A stretch of DNA of 64,000 nt from Hyphomicrobiales bacterium (GTDB taxonomy: Bacteria; Pseudomonadota; Alphaproteobacteria; Rhizobiales; Rhizobiaceae). The position numbers were made by a program, and so were the translations under genes. Positions 33,086 to 40,696 of this stretch are shown in pieces (position 1 is the first letter of the stretch; each line of letters starts with the position of its first letter). Location: NCBI GenBank assembly GCA_900489925.1, contig UEHQ01000036.1, forward strand, positions 1 through 64,000. Direction: 5' to 3'. Below the pieces are notes generated by a model. The model was given only the letters and a program-made list of their open reading frames with translations, was not told where the DNA came from and made no database searches.

Positions 33086-34033
33086 ATGTCCCGCATCGCT
33101 GTTCTCGTCCCGGGGAAGATACACGAGCGCGTTCTTGCGCGCCTGAAGGAAGCCTTCGATGTCATGGAAGCCGATCCCTCGTCGCTCGATGCCGCGACCG
33201 CCGGGCGTATTCGCGGCATTGCGGTCTCCGGAACGTTTTCCGCTGCGGCTATCGATGCACTGCCGAATGTCGAGCTGATCTCCAGCTTCGGCGTCGGTTA
33301 TGATGGGGTCGACGCAAAGCATGCGGCGTCCAAAGGCATCATCGTCACGAACACGCCTGACGTGCTGAACGACGAAGTGGCCGATACGGCGATCGGGCTT
33401 CTGCTCAACACCGTTCGCGAGTTCCCCCGCGCCGAAAACTGGCTGCGCGAAGGCAACTGGAAGCCGGGGCAGAACTATCCCCTGTCTCGTTTCTCGCTGA
33501 AGGGTCGCCATGTCGGGCTTTATGGCCTTGGCCGCATCGGCCAGGAGATTGCCAATCGCCTTGCGCCGTTCAAGGTGAAGATCAGCTATCACACGCGGTC
33601 GCGCCATGCCGACGCGCCTTATGACTACTATCCGACATTGAAGGAACTGGCGGATGCCGTCGACACGATGATCGCCATCGTTCCGAAAACGCCGCAGACC
33701 CACAAGACGGTGAATGCCGAAGTACTCTCAGCGCTCGGCCCGGACGGCGTCTTCGTCAATGTCGGGCGCGGCTGGACGGTCGATGAGGAGGCGCTCGCCT
33801 CGGCATTGTCTTCCGGCAAGCTCGGTGCCGCGGGCCTCGATGTCTTCTATGACGAACCGCATGTACCGGCGGCACTGCTGAACCTGCCGAACGCCGTGCT
33901 TCTGCCGCACCTAGCCTCGGGCTCGGTGCCGACCCGCAATGCGATGGCTGATCTCGTCGTCGATAATCTCGTCGAGTGGTTCGGGAAGGGCAAGGCGTTG
34001 ACGCCGGTTCCGGAAACGCCTGTGAAGGGCTGA
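33086..34033 (+). CDS. D-2-hydroxyacid dehydrogenase (GhrB/hydroxypyruvate reductase-like)
   Basis: A 315-residue NAD(P)-dependent dehydrogenase. The Rossmann motif is GLYGLGRIGQEIANRL (about residues 149-164). The catalytic triad is recognisable as Arg in VNVGRGWTVDEEAL, Glu in GLDVFYDEP and His in LPHLASGSVPTRNAM. Such enzymes reduce glyoxylate, hydroxypyruvate or 2-keto-gluconate. The ATG at 33086 has AGAGGAAA upstream. Being in one operon with a LacI regulator points to a sugar-acid substrate. Confidence 0.92.
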   Translation: MSRIAVLVPGKIHERVLARLKEAFDVMEADPSSLDAATAGRIRGIAVSGTFSAAAIDALPNVELISSFGVGYDGVDAKHAASKGIIVTNTPDVLNDEVADTAIGLLLNTVREFPRAENWLREGNWKPGQNYPLSRFSLKGRHVGLYGLGRIGQEIANRLAPFKVKISYHTRSRHADAPYDYYPTLKELADAVDTMIAIVPKTPQTHKTVNAEVLSALGPDGVFVNVGRGWTVDEEALASALSSGKLGAAGLDVFYDEPHVPAALLNLPNAVLLPHLASGSVPTRNAMADLVVDNLVEWFGKGKALTPVPETPVKG

Positions 34034-34040
34034 CGATCGA

Positions 34041-34074
34041 AAGCGCGCGACGATCGGGCGATCATCGCGCGCTT
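34041..34074. terminator. Strong bidirectional hairpin between convergent genes
   Basis: AAGCGCGCGACGATC (34041-34055) pairs with GATCATCGCGCGCTT (34060-34074) around GGGC with a single mismatch. It separates the hydroxyacid dehydrogenase gene from the convergent small secreted-protein gene. Confidence 0.75.
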
Positions 34075-34088
34075 ACCGTTGCCGGCGG

Positions 34089-34460
34089 TTATTTGGCGGC
34101 GTGCCAAACCCCGCCCATGCCTTCGCCGTTCATGTCGCCGCCCTTCATGTCGCCGCTGAATGTGTAAAGCGGCTTGCCGCCGTAGGCCCACATTTCCTTG
34201 CCGTCGGCGGACTTGACCAGCGTCCATTCGCCTTCAGCCTTGGACTTTGCTGCGGCATGGAAGGCCGGCCATTTTTTCAGGCAGGCCTTGTCGCAGTTCG
34301 ATTTGCCGGCAGTGTCCTTGTCGAAGGTGTAAAGCGTCATGCCTTTTGCGTCGGCCATGACCTTGCCCATCTTCGTGTCGACCATCATGGCCGGTTCTGC
34401 TGCGACGGCCGAAAACGCGGTTGCGGTCAGCAAACTGATAGAGAGTATCAGCGTTTTCAT
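34089..34460 (-). CDS. Secreted-repeat (COG4315/PF03640-like) protein
   Basis: A 123-residue exported protein. A signal peptide (MKTLILSISLLTATAFSAVAA) precedes two copies of the short family repeat: KVMADAKGMTLYTFDKDTAG and SADGKEMWAYGGKPLYTFSG, with a cysteine pair in SNCDKACLKKWPAFHAAAK. The C-terminus is methionine/glycine-rich (DMKGGDMNGEGMGG), which may bind copper or another metal. The ATG at 34460 has GGAGG six bases upstream. The function is not established for the family. Confidence 0.87.
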   Translation of the reverse strand: MKTLILSISLLTATAFSAVAAEPAMMVDTKMGKVMADAKGMTLYTFDKDTAGKSNCDKACLKKWPAFHAAAKSKAEGEWTLVKSADGKEMWAYGGKPLYTFSGDMKGGDMNGEGMGGVWHAAK

Positions 34461-34627
34461 GATTACCTCCAAAATGGGAGTGCCAGCGGGATGCTGGTAG
34501 TGCTCGCTCTGCTTGAGAAAACGCTGAGGGAAAGTCGCGGTTCCATCCCTGCACGCGAGGCGTTGCCTGCAATGCGGGTCTGGCTAGGATGTTGCGGAAT
34601 CAGTGCCCATAAGGACCGGAGACGCGC

Positions 34628-35092
34628 ATGCTGACCATCAGGGACTATCGTCCGGCTGATAGCGCGGCGACCGCCGAAATATTCCTGAGATCGATCCGCG
34701 AGGTCGCGTCGAAAGACTACGATCCGGCACAGGTGGACGCCTGGGCCAAGGTGGAAGACCTGGACGCCTGGGCCAGACGGCGGGCAAGCCGACCGACATG
34801 GATTGTCGAGCACGATGCGGCGCCCATCGGCTTCAGCGACCTGGAGCCGGACGGGCATCTCGACATGATGTTCGTTCATCCCGAGTATCAGGGCATGGGC
34901 GCGGCCTCGCTGCTGCTTGCGACCGTGGAGGCCGCAGCGCGAGATCAGGGACTGGTGCGTCTTTTCACCGAGGCGAGCCTGACGGCACGGCCCTTCTTCG
35001 AGAAGAAAGGCTTCGTCGTGCTGGCAGCTCAGAGCGTTGAAAAGCGGGGCCAGCTGTTGCAGAACTTCCGCATGGAAAAGTCGCTGCGCTAG
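34628..35092 (+). CDS. GNAT-family N-acetyltransferase
   Basis: A 154-residue protein of the PhnO/YafP-like GNAT group. Motif A reads LDMMFVHPEYQGMGAASLLL (about residues 79-98), and motif B contains LTARPFFEKKGFVVL. The opening MLTIRDYRPADSAATAEIF is typical. It precedes a class III cyclase gene by 35 bases on the same strand. The substrate is unknown. Confidence 0.9.
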   Translation: MLTIRDYRPADSAATAEIFLRSIREVASKDYDPAQVDAWAKVEDLDAWARRRASRPTWIVEHDAAPIGFSDLEPDGHLDMMFVHPEYQGMGAASLLLATVEAAARDQGLVRLFTEASLTARPFFEKKGFVVLAAQSVEKRGQLLQNFRMEKSLR

Positions 35093-35127
35093 ATGCGCCG
35101 ACTGAAACCGAGGAGGGGTGGGGACGC

Positions 35128-36033
35128 ATGAGCGAGACGCAGCGGAAGCTTACGACGATCTTTTCCGCCGACGTTCAGGACTACACCCGCCTGATGGGTG
35201 CGGACGAGGAGGGGACACTTGCGACGCTGAAGCGTTACCGGGAGGCGATGTCGCGGCTGATCGGCGCGCATGGCGGGCGGGTGATCAATACCTGGGGCGA
35301 CGGGCTGATTGCCGAATTTCCGAGCGTCGTTGAAGCGGTGCGGACGGCGGTGGACGTCCAGAACGAATTGGCCGGCTTGAACGCCGCATGCCCGGCCGAC
35401 GGCCGGATGCTGTTTCGGATCGGGATCAATCTCGGGGACGTGATCGTCGAAGGCGACGACATCTATGGTGACGGCGTGAACATTGCGGCCCGGCTGCAGG
35501 GGTCGGCGCCGGCCGGCGGGATCGTTATCTCCAATACCGTCTATGACCAGGTGCGCAACAAGGTGGCTGTCGGCTTCGATTTCCTGGGACCGCTGGCGGT
35601 GAAGAACGTGGCCGATGCCGTGCCCAGCTATGCGGTTCGTATCGGCGAGCGCGAGGATGCGCCACAGCAGCCGAGGGCCGATGATGTTCGCCTAGCCCTG
35701 TCACCTGTTGCGCAGGTTCGGCGACCGGCGATCTTGGGCCACAAGCCTATCGCCTTCTTCGCGGTGATCGCCATCGCGCTGGTCGTGATCAACGTCCTGA
35801 CCTGGCAGGGGGTGTTCTGGGCGGAGTGGCCGCTCCTTGCCATTGTCTTTCTTGCGGCGATGAACTGGAGCCGAAGCCAGACCTGGGTTGACCCGCGGCT
35901 TGCGGGCCTTGGGGTTGTCGCAGCAGGGCTGGTCTGCATCAACCTTCTGTCGTGGCATGGTGTGTTCTGGGCGGTCTGGCCGCTTCTTGCCATCGCCGTT
36001 GTCGTGAGCCTTCGATGGATAAAGCGCCGCTAA
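35128..36033 (+). CDS. Class III nucleotide cyclase with a duplicated 2TM membrane module
   Basis: A 301-residue protein. The N-terminal cyclase homology domain (1-175) keeps both metal aspartates (Asp15 in FSADVQDYTRLM, Asp58 in NTWGDGLIAEF). After a short linker comes a membrane part with four helices built as a tandem duplicate: INVLTWQGVFWAEWPLLAIV (about residues 218-237) and INLLSWHGVFWAVWPLLAIA (about 271-290), each a 2TM unit (PF13239-like). The catalytic domain is N-terminal and cytoplasmic, the reverse of the usual sensor-first order. It probably makes cAMP. Confidence 0.88.
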   Translation: MSETQRKLTTIFSADVQDYTRLMGADEEGTLATLKRYREAMSRLIGAHGGRVINTWGDGLIAEFPSVVEAVRTAVDVQNELAGLNAACPADGRMLFRIGINLGDVIVEGDDIYGDGVNIAARLQGSAPAGGIVISNTVYDQVRNKVAVGFDFLGPLAVKNVADAVPSYAVRIGEREDAPQQPRADDVRLALSPVAQVRRPAILGHKPIAFFAVIAIALVVINVLTWQGVFWAEWPLLAIVFLAAMNWSRSQTWVDPRLAGLGVVAAGLVCINLLSWHGVFWAVWPLLAIAVVVSLRWIKRR

Positions 36034-36041
36034 GCGACGGT

Positions 36042-36821
36042 TCAGGCGATCGCCTTCGACGGCGTCATCGGCAGTTTGCTGGTGGCGTAGTCTCTGACCG
36101 CATCACCAAAGGCGGAGAAGATCTGGTTGGAGGGCTTGTCGGTTTCGGCCCAGTATTCCGGGTGCCATTGCACGCCCACCGCAAAGGCTGGGGCGTCGAT
36201 GACGGAAACGGCTTCGATCGTGCCATCCTCGGCCACGGCTTCCACCTGCAGGCGCGGCGCGGTGTTTGCAATCGCCTGGCGATGCAGCGAGTTCACCTTG
36301 ATCTCGCCAGGACCGATGATGCGGGCGATGCAGGAGCCTTCCTTGACGAAGACGCTCTGGCGGATCGCATACATGCCGTCGCGATCGACGTCCGCCGGCT
36401 TGCGATGATCCCAGATGCCGGGCTGGTCCTGAATCTCGCTGGCAAGCGAGCCCCCGAGCGCAACATTGAGTTCCTGGATGCCGCGGCAGATCGCCAGCAG
36501 CGGGATCGCACGATCGATCGCCCGGCGGATGAGCGGCAGGGTGGTCATGTCGCGGGCCACGTCGAACGGTCCGTCGGCCTCGGTGGCCGGCATTCCGTAG
36601 AAGGAGGGGTGAACGTTGCTGGCCGAGCCGGAAACGAGGACGCCATCCACACGATCGAGGATCGCATCGGTGTCGTATCCCTCTTCGAAGGCTGGAATGA
36701 TGAAGGCCATGACGCCGGCGGCATTCAGCGCTGCGCGGACATACTGATGTTGCACGGCATGCCAGCTCGCGCCGTCGAAGGTGCGGATGTCGGCTGGAAC
36801 GGCGACGATAGGCTTCGTCAT
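36042..36821 (-). CDS. Gamma-glutamyl-gamma-aminobutyrate hydrolase-like class I amidotransferase (PuuD family)
   Basis: A 259-residue peptidase C26 protein. The catalytic triad is Cys112 (LAICRGIQELNV), His220 and Glu222 (GVQWHPEYW). The N-terminal IVAVPADIR and the oxyanion region VSGSASNVHPSFYG match PuuD, which releases GABA from gamma-glutamyl-GABA in putrescine breakdown. No other puu gene is adjacent, so a different gamma-glutamyl substrate is possible. It converges with the cyclase gene, eight bases apart, and the next gene beyond is the TRAP binding protein. Confidence 0.9.
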   Translation of the reverse strand: MTKPIVAVPADIRTFDGASWHAVQHQYVRAALNAAGVMAFIIPAFEEGYDTDAILDRVDGVLVSGSASNVHPSFYGMPATEADGPFDVARDMTTLPLIRRAIDRAIPLLAICRGIQELNVALGGSLASEIQDQPGIWDHRKPADVDRDGMYAIRQSVFVKEGSCIARIIGPGEIKVNSLHRQAIANTAPRLQVEAVAEDGTIEAVSVIDAPAFAVGVQWHPEYWAETDKPSNQIFSAFGDAVRDYATSKLPMTPSKAIA

Positions 36822-37115
36822 GTCTACCCCGGAAAATGATGCGGTTGGCTAATGTGTGAAACCAGAAAGCCTTCGAAGTCAACGTTTCGATCCAATCGCG
36901 GGCAAAATTGCGGCAATCGCCACTCTCCCGCTCGCGGGATCATTTTCTAACCTGCTGATTTCGATGGAAATGATCGGCCCGCCACATTGGCGTCGTGATC
37001 CCAAAGACTAATAGTGCACCGCTTGAAACACATGCGTGCACATGCTTAGCTCCACACCATTGTGCGGGTAGGGATGAGGGTTCGCCGCGCAGTGCCATCT
37101 ATTGGGAGGTTTTTG

Positions 37116-38222
37116 ATGGATCGTCGTTCATTCATGAAGAAGGCAGGAACCGCCGGCGCCGGCGCGGTTGCTGCGACTGCGCTTGCGGCCCCGGCGATCG
37201 CACAGGAGAACCCGAAGATCTCGTGGCGCATGACGTCTTCGTTCCCGAAGAGCCTCGACACGATCTATGGCGGCGCTGAAGATATCGCCAAGCATATTGC
37301 AGCGTCGACCGATGGCAATTTCACCATCCAGCCCTTCGCCGCCGGTGAAATCATTCCGGGCCTGCAGGCGGCGGATGCCGTCAGTGCGGGCACCGTCGAG
37401 GCGGCCCATACCTGCTCCTATTATTTCGTCGGCAAGGATCCGACCTATGCGATCGGCACGGCCATTCCGTTCGGTCTCAACGGGCGCCTGACCAATGCCT
37501 GGTTCTACCAGGGCAACGGCAATACGCTGATGAACGAATTCTATGCCACGCAGGGCATCTACGGTCTGCCCGCCGGCAACACCGGGGCTCAGATGGGTGG
37601 CTGGTTCCGCAAGGAAATCAACACGCTCGACGACTTGAAGGGCGTCAAGATGCGCATCGCCGGCCTTGCGGGCCAGGTGATCAGCAAGGTGGGCGTCATT
37701 CCGCAGCAGATTGCGGGCGGCGACATCTATCCGGCGCTGGAAAAGGGCACCATCGACGCGTCCGAATTCGTCGGTCCCTATGACGACCTGAAGCTCGGCC
37801 TGCACAAGGTGGCGAAGTACTACTACTATCCAGGCTGGTGGGAGGGCGGTCCGACCGTTCACGCCTTCTTCAACCTGGAAAAGTGGAACAGCCTGCCCAA
37901 ACACTATCAGGCGGCCCTCAACGACGCCTGCGCCTTTGCCAATACCAACATGCTGGCAAAATATGACCTCAAGAACCCGCCGGCCCTGAAGCAGCTGGTT
38001 GCCGAGGGCGCGACGCTGCGTCCCTTCAGCCAGGAGATCATGGAAGCCTGCTTCCAGGCGTCACTTGGGATCTACGGCGAGATTTCGGCCTCCAACCCCT
38101 ACTTCAAGAAGATCTACGAGGACCAGACGGCGTTCAAGCGTGACGCTTATCTCTGGATGCAGCTGTCCGAATACACCTTCGACACGTTCATGATGATCCA
38201 GCAGCGAGCCGGAAAGATCTGA
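37116..38222 (+). CDS. TRAP transporter substrate-binding protein, Tat-exported (DctP/TakP type)
   Basis: A 368-residue periplasmic receptor. The N-terminus has a twin-arginine signal (DRRSFMKKAG, Arg3-Arg4) and a hydrophobic run ending APAIAQ, so it is folded before export. The DctP fold follows (ISWRMTSSFPKSLD, DDLKGVKMRIAGLAGQVISK, YPALEKGTIDASEFVGPYDD), a subtype that binds 2-keto acids or amino-acid-like acids as dimers. The ATG at 37116 has GGGAGG nine bases upstream. Unusually it converges with, rather than precedes, the two permease genes that must serve it. Confidence 0.93.
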   Translation: MDRRSFMKKAGTAGAGAVAATALAAPAIAQENPKISWRMTSSFPKSLDTIYGGAEDIAKHIAASTDGNFTIQPFAAGEIIPGLQAADAVSAGTVEAAHTCSYYFVGKDPTYAIGTAIPFGLNGRLTNAWFYQGNGNTLMNEFYATQGIYGLPAGNTGAQMGGWFRKEINTLDDLKGVKMRIAGLAGQVISKVGVIPQQIAGGDIYPALEKGTIDASEFVGPYDDLKLGLHKVAKYYYYPGWWEGGPTVHAFFNLEKWNSLPKHYQAALNDACAFANTNMLAKYDLKNPPALKQLVAEGATLRPFSQEIMEACFQASLGIYGEISASNPYFKKIYEDQTAFKRDAYLWMQLSEYTFDTFMMIQQRAGKI

Positions 38223-38247
38223 TCGCCACTCGTGACGCCTGAAAATG

Positions 38248-38277
38248 AAAGCCCCGGATCGACGTCCGGGGCTTTTT
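38248..38277 (+). terminator. Strong terminator between TRAP binding-protein and permease genes
   Basis: AAAGCCCCGGA (38248-38258) pairs perfectly with TCCGGGGCTTT (38265-38275) around TCGACG, followed by more T residues. It can end transcription in both directions. Confidence 0.9.
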
Positions 38278-38278
38278 G

Positions 38279-39820
38279 TCATTTGATCTGCGGTGGCTGG
38301 CTCAGGTCCGTTGCCGGTGGCGCGGGCTTTGCGGGTGCTGGTGGTTGTCCCGGCAGGCCGTTCATCGGCGGCAAGGTGAGGCCGGGCAATTGCGGCGAGG
38401 CGCCGCCCGGGGCGCCCAGGGGCGGCAGCGAAAGGCCGTTGCCGCCGAAGCCCGGAACCTCGATCTTGATCGAGTTCGGATCGATTTTCGGTCCCTTGTC
38501 CAGCCAGTAGGTCACCGATTGCGGCCAGAAGATCACGATCGCCACGAGGATCAGCTGCATGCCGACCCAGGGCAGGGCGCCCATGTAGATGTCCGAGGTC
38601 TTGACGTTACGATCGGCGATGGAGCGCAGGTAGAAGAGCGCGAAGCCGAAGGGCGGGTGCATGAAGCTCGTCTGCATGTTGACGCAGATCAGCACGCCGA
38701 ACCAGATCAGGTCGATGCCGAGCGCCGAAGCGACCGGCGCCAGCATCGGGATGACGATGAAGGCGATCTCGAAGAAATCGAGGAAGAAGGCCAGCACGAA
38801 GATGAAGATGTTGACGAAGATCAGGAAGCCGACGGGGCCGCCAGGAATGCCCGACAGCATGTGCTCGATCCAGCGCGAGCCATCCATGCCCTGAAAGACG
38901 AGGCTGAAGCAGGTGGAGCCGATCAGGATCATCACCACCATCGAGGTGATGTGCATGGTCGAGCGCATCGCCTCCCGCATCAGCGGCCAGGTCAGGCGGC
39001 GATGCATGGCGGCAAGCGCCATGGCGCCGACGACGCCGAGCGCGCCCGCTTCGGTCGGCGTCGCCAGGCCCATGAAAATGGTGCCGAGCACCAGGAAGAT
39101 CAGGACGATCGACGGGACCATGCTCGCCAGCACCCGGAGCAGCAGTGCCCAGCTGAAATCGCCGCGCACCTCCTTCGGCAGCGGCGGCACGGAGCTTGGC
39201 TTCACGATCGACAGGATCAGGATGTACGCCATGAAGATCGCGACCTGCAGGATCGAAGGACCGATCGCGCCGAGATACATGTCGCCGACCGACTTGCCGA
39301 GCTGGTCGGCAAGGACGACGAGCACGAGCGATGGCGGGATGACCTGGGTGATCGTTCCCGAGGCGGCGATAACGCCGGTGGCGAGCCGTGGGCTGTAGCC
39401 ATAGCGCAGCATGATCGGCAGTGAGATCACGCCCATGGTGATGACCGAAGCGGCGACGGTGCCGGTGATGGCGCCGAGGACTGCCCCCACCAGGATCACC
39501 GCATAAGCGAGACCACCGGGAACCCGGCCGAAGAGCTTGCCCATGCCTTCCAGCAGGTCTTCCGCGAGGCCGCAGCGCTCGAGGATCGCCCCCATGAAGG
39601 TGAAGAAGGGAATGGCGAGCAGCAGGTCGTTGGACACGATGCCGAAGAAGCGCAGCGGCAGGGCCTGCAGGAAGGCTTCGCTGAAATGTCCGGTTGAAAT
39701 GCCGATGATGCCGAAGAACAGGCCGACGGCGGCCAGCGAAAAGGCAACCGGGAAGCCATAGAGCATGAACAGAACCATGCCCACGAACATGGCCGGCGGA
39801 ATGATGCCGAAATCAAACAA
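38279..39820 (-). CDS. TRAP transporter large permease (DctM type) with proline-rich tail
   Basis: A 513-residue inner-membrane permease with about twelve hydrophobic segments. It contains family patterns such as GVISLPIMLRYGYSPRLATG, ASGTITQVIPPSLVLVVLAD and MFLGLATPTEAGALG-like GLATPTEAGALGVVGAM. After the last helix (LILVAIVIFWPQSVTYW) comes a tail of about 70 residues rich in proline, glycine and leucine (PPLGAPGGASPQLPG, PGQPPAPAKPAPPATD) that typical DctM proteins lack. It uses an ion gradient to import the ligand delivered by the DctP protein. Confidence 0.92.
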   Translation of the reverse strand: MFDFGIIPPAMFVGMVLFMLYGFPVAFSLAAVGLFFGIIGISTGHFSEAFLQALPLRFFGIVSNDLLLAIPFFTFMGAILERCGLAEDLLEGMGKLFGRVPGGLAYAVILVGAVLGAITGTVAASVITMGVISLPIMLRYGYSPRLATGVIAASGTITQVIPPSLVLVVLADQLGKSVGDMYLGAIGPSILQVAIFMAYILILSIVKPSSVPPLPKEVRGDFSWALLLRVLASMVPSIVLIFLVLGTIFMGLATPTEAGALGVVGAMALAAMHRRLTWPLMREAMRSTMHITSMVVMILIGSTCFSLVFQGMDGSRWIEHMLSGIPGGPVGFLIFVNIFIFVLAFFLDFFEIAFIVIPMLAPVASALGIDLIWFGVLICVNMQTSFMHPPFGFALFYLRSIADRNVKTSDIYMGALPWVGMQLILVAIVIFWPQSVTYWLDKGPKIDPNSIKIEVPGFGGNGLSLPPLGAPGGASPQLPGLTLPPMNGLPGQPPAPAKPAPPATDLSQPPQIK

Positions 39821-39842
39821 ATGCTATTCCTCCCGGACCTGA

Positions 39843-40382
39843 TTACTGCAGCGGCTTTTCGTACTTCGTGTCGATATCCACGTGGCCTGTCAGGGCCGCG
39901 ATCCGCTTGATCAGCTCGGAGACGCCCTGCAGCGCCAGGAGACCGAAGCCGCAAAAGAGGACGAGCTTGACCGGCCAGCGGATGAGCCCGCCGGCATTGG
40001 CCGAGACCTCGTGCTGCTGATAGGAGGAGAGGAAGAAAGGCCAGCAGAGCCAGGTGAGAAAAATGCAGGCCGGTATCAGAAAGACGATCAGGCCGATGAT
40101 GTCGATCCAGATCCGCGCCTTGTCCGACACGGCGCCGTAGATCAGGTCGACACGGACATGTTCGTTCATGCGCAGCGTGTGTGCTGCGCCGAGCACCACG
40201 ACGAAGGCGAAGAGATACCACTGGATCTCGAGCCAGCCGTTGGAGCTGTAGTTGAACGAGTAGCGGATCAGGGCATTCGCAGCGCTGATCAGGCAGCATA
40301 GCAGGACCATGTATTCGGACAGCTTGCCCATGAATTGGCTGACCGGATCGATCAGCCGGCTGACGGTCAAAAATGCCGACAT
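39843..40382 (-). CDS. TRAP transporter small permease (DctQ type)
   Basis: A 179-residue protein with four membrane helices, as in all DctQ subunits. Family patterns include CCLISAANALIRYSFNYSSNGW and FVVVLGAAHTLRMNEHVRVDLIY. I start it at the ATG at 40382, behind GGGGAGAGGC, rather than at an upstream in-frame ATG at 40430. It lies 22 bases before the large-permease gene and is cotranscribed with it. Confidence 0.92.
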   Translation of the reverse strand: MSAFLTVSRLIDPVSQFMGKLSEYMVLLCCLISAANALIRYSFNYSSNGWLEIQWYLFAFVVVLGAAHTLRMNEHVRVDLIYGAVSDKARIWIDIIGLIVFLIPACIFLTWLCWPFFLSSYQQHEVSANAGGLIRWPVKLVLFCGFGLLALQGVSELIKRIAALTGHVDIDTKYEKPLQ

Positions 40383-40696
40383 GCCTCTCCCCTTTTTTCG
40401 TGCCTTTTTCGGCACGTTCTCCCCTCCCAATTGGTAGACCAGGGTTTTTCAAATTGGAAGGATAAAGCCGGGATGTTGGATTATAGTCTTATACACGCAG
40501 CGGCCTATGCAAGGTGTCCCAGATAACCAGGGATAGAGCTGGTTCGGAACAAAACATCTCCTTTTAAGTGCGTAAACCTTTAAGAAACCACGATATTCGC
40601 GTTATGGTTTTAAAAAATTCAACAAAATCTATGGTGTGCCCGAAATCAATTTTTAAAGGGTTAGCAGTAAGGTTTCGCCGCACAGGGAAAGTATGG
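40383..40696. promoter_or_regulatory. Divergent promoter region of TRAP permease and GGDEF-EAL genes with a GntR-like site
   Basis: A gene-free 314-base stretch. TGGTAGACCA (40432-40441) is a palindrome of the TGGTNNACCA type used by FadR-subfamily GntR repressors, 50 bases before the small-permease start. CGTGCC-TTTTTC-GGCACG (40399-40416) can form a hairpin in the permease leader. The remainder is AT-rich, especially 40555-40660. The regulators are inferred. Confidence 0.5.
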
